64,000 bases of DNA, taken from NCBI RefSeq assembly GCF_002395745.1, contig NZ_DGUN01000049.1, positions 76,947-140,946 of the forward strand, written 5' to 3'. Source of the stretch: Fibrobacter sp. UBA4309. GTDB lineage: Bacteria; Fibrobacterota; Fibrobacteria; Fibrobacterales; Fibrobacteraceae. The notes below the pieces were generated by a model. That model was given only the letters and a program-made list of their open reading frames with translations, had not been told where the DNA came from and made no database searches. This document shows positions 58,599-64,000 of the stretch, in pieces (within the stretch, counting starts at the first letter, position 1; each line of letters begins with the position of its first letter). The translations under genes were made by a program, and so were the position numbers.

Positions 58599-59638
58599 CG
58601 GCGGATAATCTTCCCGAAGCCACCCGGATTCGCCACACGGTTCGCAGAACGGCCTTCCGAATTCCTGGAAGATCCGCCCCTGCTCCCGTAAGTCGACGAA
58701 TTATCGTCGTCCCGGTCGTCCCTGTACACGGGAGTCGACGGACGCGACCCCTGCGGGACCTCCCTTACGACGGGTCTCGTAGTAGCGGCTGTTGCACGCG
58801 CCGGAGCGGCATGGACCGGAGCCGCGTGGACCGGAACGGATGGAGCCGGACGGACAACAACCCTTTCTCCACGGGGCGGGTTGTTATGCGGGAAATAGCG
58901 CGGTTCGTGGCGCGGAGGCGGAGGCCTGTACCCCCTCGGATGGCGCGGGTAGTGCCTATGCGGGCGCCAATGCGTATTGCGCACATAGATGACTCTCGGC
59001 CCCCAGTCAAACCAGCAGTTGCCCCATCCCCACTCGCCATACCAGGAGCCCATCCAGACACCGGTACCATAAGAAATTCTCGTATACCCGTCGGCATACA
59101 CGTAATAGACTACCCGTGGATTGTAGACAGGGACATACACAATTTCCGTCTTGACCGGGGTAATGACGATATTGCCGGATTTTTCGGCGACAGAGACATT
59201 CTCGTTGGAACGGAGGTGTCCGTGATCGTAAGCCGCCTGGCGCATGCGCTGGATTGCCTCCATCACGTCGTCCTTCTGGTTCGTGACGGCATCGCCGAGC
59301 TGGTCACACCAGGCTTCGTACTTGTTCATCATCTCGAGCACCGTCGGGAAAGGCAAAAGCGCCTGGACACTCGGATCGTACTTGATGTCCGAATTCGCCA
59401 TGGCCGCGGCAAGGGATTCGCCCTTCAGGTTCTTGTGCCCTTGCGCCCATGCATTGGCCGCGGGAATCTGCTCCCCATAGGTAGACGCCGTCAGGACATG
59501 GACAAGAAGGGGGTCCGGATAAAGCGCAATGTTCGATACCAGCGTATCGAGTTCCGACGGAGTAAAATTCGACTGGGCCATTCCGTATCCCGGAATGAGC
59601 ATAGTGACTAGAGCCAGCAAAAAGAACAATCGCTTCAC
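58595..59638 (-). CDS. DUF3300 exported protein with basic tail
   Basis: A 347-residue exported protein. Signal peptide (MKRLFFLLALVTMLIPGYGMA) precedes the DUF3300 pattern ('LDTLVSNIALYPDPLLVHVLTASTYGEQI', 'DIKYDPSVQALLPFPTVLEMM', 'YVPVYNPRVVYY'). The rest is low complexity: a Trp/Gly segment, then His/Arg/Pro-rich and Ala/Pro-rich stretches and an Arg/Ser/Gly tail. The start is GTG 59638, preceded by GGAGG at 9 nt; the longer TTG start at 59668 would precede the Shine-Dalgarno. Function unknown. Confidence 0.82.
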   Translation of the reverse strand: MKRLFFLLALVTMLIPGYGMAQSNFTPSELDTLVSNIALYPDPLLVHVLTASTYGEQIPAANAWAQGHKNLKGESLAAAMANSDIKYDPSVQALLPFPTVLEMMNKYEAWCDQLGDAVTNQKDDVMEAIQRMRQAAYDHGHLRSNENVSVAEKSGNIVITPVKTEIVYVPVYNPRVVYYVYADGYTRISYGTGVWMGSWYGEWGWGNCWFDWGPRVIYVRNTHWRPHRHYPRHPRGYRPPPPRHEPRYFPHNNPPRGERVVVRPAPSVPVHAAPVHAAPARATAATTRPVVREVPQGSRPSTPVYRDDRDDDNSSTYGSRGGSSRNSEGRSANRVANPGGFGKIIRR

Positions 59639-59709
59639 AGAAACGCTCCTCCAAAGCACAAGATACAATTTTTTTTCATGGAAGAACGGTTTTGCCCTTC
59701 AAAAACGCA

Positions 59710-59745
59710 AATTCGCCAACAATTCTTACACACTATTGGCGAATT
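59710..59745. repeat. Inverted repeat upstream of cotH copy 1
   Basis: Perfect 10-bp arms AATTCGCCAA/TTGGCGAATT with a 16-nt loop, followed by an overlapping imperfect palindrome around TTTTGCAAAA (to 59760). There is no T-run for either strand, and it sits in the control region between divergent genes. Confidence 0.5.
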
Positions 59746-59767
59746 TTGCAAAATTTCGCCGCTTTCT

Positions 59768-59787
59768 AGTTGTTGTGCATTACAACG
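59768..59787. promoter_or_regulatory. Putative operator, cotH copy 1
   Basis: Inverted motif GTTGT-N7-TACAAC (59769-59786) with flanking A and G. It ends 78 nt before the ATG at 59866. The same motif occurs before cotH copy 2. Confidence 0.55.
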
Positions 59788-59865
59788 AGTAAACAACAAT
59801 TAACATCTATTAGAGGAAAAAACATGTAAATTTATATTAGGTATTTTGGTTAAGGAGTGAATCAC

Positions 59866-61665
59866 ATGCCCTACACATCTAAACAGATCTTCTACGGCAT
59901 CATTTTCGCCATGGTTTCGCCTCTGTTCGCGCAAACCTACGATCTGCCCATCATTTTCGTCGACACCAAGCAAAAGTGTCTCGACAATAGCCTTCTCGAC
60001 AAAATCCCGGCAACCATGAGGGTTTTGGACGGACCGACAAATAACGTAGCCGACAGTGCCAAGGGCGCCCTCTACGACATCGGTATCAAGGTGCGCGGAC
60101 AATCTTCCGCCATGTTCCCCAAGCCCGGCTACAGCGTCGAAATTCGCGACGAAAAGGGCGAAGGCATGGACGTCAGCATGTTCGGCCTCCCGCCTGCTGA
60201 CGACTGGGTATTCCATGGCCCGTACGTGGACAAGAGTATGCTCCGCAATGCGCTCGCCTACTGGCTCTTTAGGCAGGCGGGCCGCTACGCCCCGCGCACC
60301 AAGCACTTCGACCTCTATATCAACGGCGTATACCGCGGCGTGTACGTGATGGTTGAAAAAATCAAGCGCGGCAAGTACCGCGTGAATGTAAGCAAGCTCA
60401 AGGAAGACGACATCGCCGGAGACAGCCTGACCGGCGGCTACATCTGGGCGTTCGACAAAACGGGAACCAATACAGGCGGCGCAGGCGACCAAAAAACAGG
60501 CGGAATCGAAGCCGAAGGCTTCAACACCTCCGACGGCCTGAATGTCATTCTGCACTATCCCAAGAAAGACAAGATTCAACCCCAGCAGGAAGAATACCTG
60601 AAGAAATACCTGAACGATCTTGAAGCGCTATTCAAGAACGGCAAAAACGGGGACGGATATGAAAAATACGTGGATCTCGGTTCTGCCCTTGATTACGTGC
60701 TACACCAGGAAGTCACCAACAACGGCGACTCCTACTGGTGCAGTTTCTTCTTGCACAAGCCCAAGAACAAGACCAACAAGGAAGGCGTATACACCGAAGG
60801 CAAGGTAACCCTTGGCCCGCCGTGGGACTTCAACCTCGCCATGAGCAATGGCGGCATGATGTTCGGAGGCTCCGGCAACAGCTGGCAGATCGAAAGCAGC
60901 AGCAAGGCGCCCCAACAGGGTAATGGCGGCCAATGGGGCGGTGGCGGTTTTGGCTTCGGCATGAGTTCGCTGAAGGCCCCCAACTGGCTCGTTCAGATGT
61001 GGAAGAGGAGCGATTACCAGAGCGAGCTCAAGAAGCGCTGGGCGGAACTCCGCAGTGGCGTTTGGCACACTAAGGTCATGGATGCATACCTGGATTCCAT
61101 GAAGACATACCTGAAGAACGCCGCCGACAGAAACTTCAAGCGCTGGCCGAACCTGGGCCAAAACAGCGGCCAGGGCGATACCGACCCGCAGCCGATGAAA
61201 TACTGTAACGGCAACGGCAGTTCCGGCATGAAGATGGGCATGGGCGGCAACAACGCCAACACCTGGGACGGCGAAGTGGAACACCTCCGCAAGAAGATGA
61301 AAGAAAGAATGCAGTGGATGGACCAGCAGCTCGGATTCAAGGAACCGTCAGCTCCCGTTGTCACCGGTCCTGTAGACACCGAACTCCATTGGCCCCATTG
61401 GGAGAAGGACACCGCAAAAGTTGACCCGCCGTTGGCCTTCCAGGACGATTTCAGCAGGCTCTCCCCGGCAAACTTCTTTACCGTGAACGGGAACAATATC
61501 GAAATCCAGACAAGCCTGGGCGGCACCTTTGCCCTGATAGACCTGAACGGAACGGTATTGTTCAAGACCCGCATCAAACAGGGCTTCACCACCTTGAAGA
61601 TGCCGCGCAAGGCCATGAACAAGCACTGGATAGCCACTCTCAACGGAAAAATGCTAAACCGCTAA
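59866..61665 (+). CDS. CotH-type surface protein, copy 1
   Basis: A 599-residue exported protein (signal to ~20, FAQ). The CotH domain (~25-400) shows 'IGIKVRGQSSAMFPKPGYSVEI', 'DDWVFHGPYVDKSMLRNALAYW', 'DLYINGVYRGVYVMVEKIKRGK', 'GGYIWAFDK' and 'LGPPWDFNLAMSNGG'; CotH proteins are atypical surface kinases in spore coats, and related domains occur widely in bacteria. A Gly/Asn/Gln-rich segment (~340-370) follows. The C-terminal ~60 residues, ending 'WIATLNGKMLNR', resemble a sorting domain. ATG 59866 has AAGGAG 8 nt upstream. Lies 117 bp before copy 2. Confidence 0.86.
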   Translation: MPYTSKQIFYGIIFAMVSPLFAQTYDLPIIFVDTKQKCLDNSLLDKIPATMRVLDGPTNNVADSAKGALYDIGIKVRGQSSAMFPKPGYSVEIRDEKGEGMDVSMFGLPPADDWVFHGPYVDKSMLRNALAYWLFRQAGRYAPRTKHFDLYINGVYRGVYVMVEKIKRGKYRVNVSKLKEDDIAGDSLTGGYIWAFDKTGTNTGGAGDQKTGGIEAEGFNTSDGLNVILHYPKKDKIQPQQEEYLKKYLNDLEALFKNGKNGDGYEKYVDLGSALDYVLHQEVTNNGDSYWCSFFLHKPKNKTNKEGVYTEGKVTLGPPWDFNLAMSNGGMMFGGSGNSWQIESSSKAPQQGNGGQWGGGGFGFGMSSLKAPNWLVQMWKRSDYQSELKKRWAELRSGVWHTKVMDAYLDSMKTYLKNAADRNFKRWPNLGQNSGQGDTDPQPMKYCNGNGSSGMKMGMGGNNANTWDGEVEHLRKKMKERMQWMDQQLGFKEPSAPVVTGPVDTELHWPHWEKDTAKVDPPLAFQDDFSRLSPANFFTVNGNNIEIQTSLGGTFALIDLNGTVLFKTRIKQGFTTLKMPRKAMNKHWIATLNGKMLNR

Positions 61666-61685
61666 AAAAAGTTTACGTCCGTATC

Positions 61686-61705
61686 AGTTGTCGTCGCTTA
61701 CAACG
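61686..61705. promoter_or_regulatory. Putative operator, cotH copy 2
   Basis: GTTGT-N7-TACAAC (61687-61704), 16 of 20 bases as in copy 1. It ends 77-78 nt before the ATG at 61783. The 117-bp intergenic gap also contains AATATAG near 61742 as a weak -10. Confidence 0.55.
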
Positions 61706-61782
61706 CTCAATCCATAGTTGAGGTGTCTTTTTAGTGCAGATAATATAGATTACAAGAAAAATGGTTTGGTTAAGGAGTTAAC

Positions 61783-63582
61783 ATGTCCAGCAAGACTAAA
61801 TTTCTGTTTTGTGGCCTTTTTTGGGCCATGACGCTTTCTTCGTATGCACAGACATACGACCTGCCGCTCATCATCGTGAACACGCAGAACGGGAAAACTC
61901 TCGAGAAAGGAGCCGACAAGATTCCCGGCACCATGCGCATCCTGGACAAGGGCACGAACAGTGTCGCCGACAGTTCCAAGGGCGAACTCATGAATATCGG
62001 CATCAAGATTCGCGGGCAGACCTCCGCCGACTTCCCGAAAAAGGGCTACGGCATCGAACTCAAGGCGCGCGCCTGCACGAACGTCGCCGACACGGCCTGT
62101 CACGACACGAGTCTCAAGGTCCTCGGCATGCCGAAGAACGCCGACTGGGTGTTCCATGGTCCTTATGTAGACAAGACGCTCATCCGAAACGCGCTCGCCT
62201 ACTGGTTCTACCAGCGCACGGGCCGCTACAGTTCACGTTTCAAGTTCTTTGAACTCTACCTGAACGGGCAATACAAGGGCGTGTACCTGCTGCTCGAAAA
62301 AATCAAGCGTGCCAAGTCCCGCGTACATATCGCCAAACTCAAGGAAGACGATATCAGCGGCGACGACGTGACCGGCGGCTACGTGCTCAGCATCGACAAG
62401 GTGGAAAACAACTCCACGCAGGGCCTCGACAAGGAAGGCTTCAAGAGCAAGGACGGCTCCCCCGTCGTCATGCGTTCCCCGAAAAAGGAAAACACCACCA
62501 GGGAACAGCAGCAGTATATCCAGAATTTCTTCAACTCCATCGAGCAGAAGTGCGACAACGGCGACATCAACAGCAGCGGATGCCTGGACATTCTCGATAT
62601 CGATGCCGCAGTGGATTACATCATGCACGAGGACATCACCAACAATACCGACGCCTACATCTGCAGCTTCTACATGTTCAAGGACAAGGACAGCAAGGGT
62701 GGCAAGTTGCAGCTCGGTGCCCCGTGGGACTTCAACCTCGCCTTCGGAGCCTACCAGCGCGTGGGCGGCGAAAAGGCGGATGGTTGGCGTATTCCCCAGA
62801 GTGCAAACGACGGCGGCTTCGCGTTCGGCATGAACGAATGGTTTGTCGCCAAGTGGATACAGAACATCTGGAAAGACAACAGCTTCCAGCAGAAGTACAA
62901 GGCCCGCTGGGCGGAACTGCGCAGCGGCGTATGGCATACCAAGAACATCGACCACTTCATAGACTCCCTCAAGACAGTCCTCAAGAATGCTGCCGACCGC
63001 AATTTCCAGCGCTGGCCAAACCTGGGGCAGTCTAGCGGCACCTGCGACGCCGATCCGATGGAATCCGGAAACAATAACGGCGGGAACAACGGCGGGAACA
63101 ACGGCTGGAACCAGGGCGGTTGGAACATGGGCGGTTGGAATACGGGTTGCATGGGCATGAAAATGAACTACTACAATGAACCCACGTGGGACGCCGAAAT
63201 CGAGCACCTCCGTAAGTACGTAAAGCAGAGATTCGCATGGATCGACCAGCAACTGAGTTTCAGCGAGCCGTCTACCCCCATCGCAACCGAAGCGCTCATC
63301 ATCGACGACTGGAGCTACTACGACGATGACGACAGTGAAAATAATAATCCCTGGCAGGTGAACGCGCACCTGGAAATCACCAAGCTGAATTATTTCACGC
63401 TCGAGGGGAACCGGATTACCGTCCAGAGCGAAAAAGGCGGTCTGTTCAGGCTTGTCAGCTTAAACGGAAACACCCTCTTCGAAAAGAGGGTGAATTCCGG
63501 AATTCAGACATTTATGCTACCCCGCAAGGCGAAGGACCAGGCCTGGATCGCAACGCTCAACGGGAAGATGCTCAGCCGTTAA
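61783..63582 (+). CDS. CotH-type surface protein, copy 2
   Basis: A 599-residue exported protein, paralogue of the preceding gene with the same length. It shares 'IGIKIRGQTSADFPKKGYGIEL', 'DWVFHGPYVDKTLIRNALAYWFY', 'ELYLNGQYKGVYLLLEKIKRAK' and 'LGAPWDFNLAF'. A Gly/Asn/Trp-rich insert (~425-460) is longer than in copy 1. The end 'FRLVSLNGNTLFEKRV...WIATLNGKMLSR' again looks like a sorting domain. ATG 61783 has AAGGAG 6 nt upstream. The two genes probably arose by tandem duplication. Confidence 0.86.
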   Translation: MSSKTKFLFCGLFWAMTLSSYAQTYDLPLIIVNTQNGKTLEKGADKIPGTMRILDKGTNSVADSSKGELMNIGIKIRGQTSADFPKKGYGIELKARACTNVADTACHDTSLKVLGMPKNADWVFHGPYVDKTLIRNALAYWFYQRTGRYSSRFKFFELYLNGQYKGVYLLLEKIKRAKSRVHIAKLKEDDISGDDVTGGYVLSIDKVENNSTQGLDKEGFKSKDGSPVVMRSPKKENTTREQQQYIQNFFNSIEQKCDNGDINSSGCLDILDIDAAVDYIMHEDITNNTDAYICSFYMFKDKDSKGGKLQLGAPWDFNLAFGAYQRVGGEKADGWRIPQSANDGGFAFGMNEWFVAKWIQNIWKDNSFQQKYKARWAELRSGVWHTKNIDHFIDSLKTVLKNAADRNFQRWPNLGQSSGTCDADPMESGNNNGGNNGGNNGWNQGGWNMGGWNTGCMGMKMNYYNEPTWDAEIEHLRKYVKQRFAWIDQQLSFSEPSTPIATEALIIDDWSYYDDDDSENNNPWQVNAHLEITKLNYFTLEGNRITVQSEKGGLFRLVSLNGNTLFEKRVNSGIQTFMLPRKAKDQAWIATLNGKMLSR

Positions 63583-64000
63583 CTAGTCAACCCAGTAGTA
63601 GTTGAACTTGAACTTGTATCCGGCGTGAGGTTCGTCGCCGCAATCGCGGTCGCAACCGTTATCGCCCGGATCGAATTCAATTCCGCTCATGCCGTAATTG
63701 AACTTGTGTTCGCTCCAGTTCGACTTGGGCGCATTGCGATTCTTCGCATCTACAGTGACATCCGTAGATCCATTCAGCACCCTGGCCAGATTTTCGTACG
63801 GCCAGAATACGTTGTGGCTCGGCTTATCGCCATACCTTGCGGCAACCTTCAGCTGCATCGTAATACCCCCATTGCCGATTTCAAACGAATAGCGCGTATC
63901 GTCACCAGACACCTTGTTGTCATCGTGATCCATGTCGGTATCCGTCTTATTTTCATAGACAACCGTGTTGCCAGCGCCCACCGAGCCCGCATCGCGGAAG
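63583..64000 (-). CDS. C-terminal part of an unknown secreted-type protein
   Basis: The frame is open from the window edge (…FRDAGSVGAGN) to the TAG at 63583, immediately next to the cotH stop. The visible ~139 residues are Asp/Asn/Gly-rich beta strands with an aromatic core ('NVFWPYENLARVLNG', 'WSEHKFNYGMSGIEF') and a pair of cysteines (GCDRDCGD). Such composition is typical of secreted or carbohydrate-binding proteins. No family is recognised; a GTG at 63981 is not a convincing start, so I treat it as the 3' end of a longer gene. Confidence 0.6.
   Translation of the reverse strand, partial: FRDAGSVGAGNTVVYENKTDTDMDHDDNKVSGDDTRYSFEIGNGGITMQLKVAARYGDKPSHNVFWPYENLARVLNGSTDVTVDAKNRNAPKSNWSEHKFNYGMSGIEFDPGDNGCDRDCGDEPHAGYKFKFNYYWVD

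Noticed and set aside
1..64000. Mobile elements or prophage
   Set aside because: No transposase, integrase, phage structural gene, or long terminal repeats; gene order and composition look chromosomal throughout.

Overview
The window looks like a chromosomal segment of a Fibrobacter species (phylum Fibrobacterota). Diagnostic signs are proteins carrying the Fibrobacter succinogenes major paralogous domain (FISUMP, TIGR02145) at 9746-10732 and 41400-43301, a TIGR02147-type regulator at 47354-48211, lipoproteins with poly-serine linkers, and CotH-type surface proteins. The region is moderately GC-rich in genes with AT-rich intergenic gaps. I see no insertion sequence, prophage, integrase or CRISPR array.

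Layout. 1-4922: the 3' part of a beta-helix/beta-barrel outer-membrane protein with an in-frame 42-bp repeat, then an FAD dehydrogenase. 4867-9608: a fused ResB-CcsA cytochrome c assembly protein, a phosphoesterase, a DUF5662-like protein and a CvfB-like S1 protein. 9746-15461: secreted FISUMP and CAP proteins, an OmpA-type protein, a porin-like protein, a PAP2 phosphatase, an ArsR-methyltransferase fusion and a 36-residue membrane peptide. 15525-20915: a YfhO-type membrane protein, a lipoprotein, a HAD phosphatase and RsmE. 20920-25260: an envelope locus (LPP20-like, DUF6175-like and FecR proteins, with a divergent lipoprotein). 25337-30393: DUF4416, a zinc metalloprotease, ComEC and a barrel protein. 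30441-38108: hisC-hisN, clpB, a long intergenic region with a probable non-coding transcript, then trxA-hisF-tldD. 38143-44909: a run of five envelope proteins on the minus strand. 44991-48443: a cytosine methyltransferase, tRNA-Gln and a translationally coupled regulator/lipoprotein pair with repeated upstream motifs. 48485-55208: an alpha/beta-hydrolase-like protein lacking the serine nucleophile, an unknown two-gene unit, LpxH-like, lipoprotein, RsmI, Lnt, and a second serine-less hydrolase. 55390-58598: a second copy of the envelope module, now with a TPM protein. 58595-64000: DUF3300, two tandem CotH proteins and the end of an unknown gene.

The dominant theme is the cell envelope: lipoproteins, porins, lipid A and lipoprotein maturation enzymes (LpxH-like, Lnt, PAP2), and surface display. 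Two points stand out. The envelope module of a DUF6175-like lipoprotein plus an LPP20-like protein occurs twice, and matching TTGACT-N17-TAAYTT promoters lie at both loci. The two CotH genes share an inverted-repeat motif at the same distance from their start codons. In addition, many genes have a TATNTT hexamer ending only 5-8 nt before the start codon, which suggests leaderless transcripts.

Limits: all family names come from reading motifs, without database searches. Promoter, operator and small-RNA calls are inference from sequence patterns.
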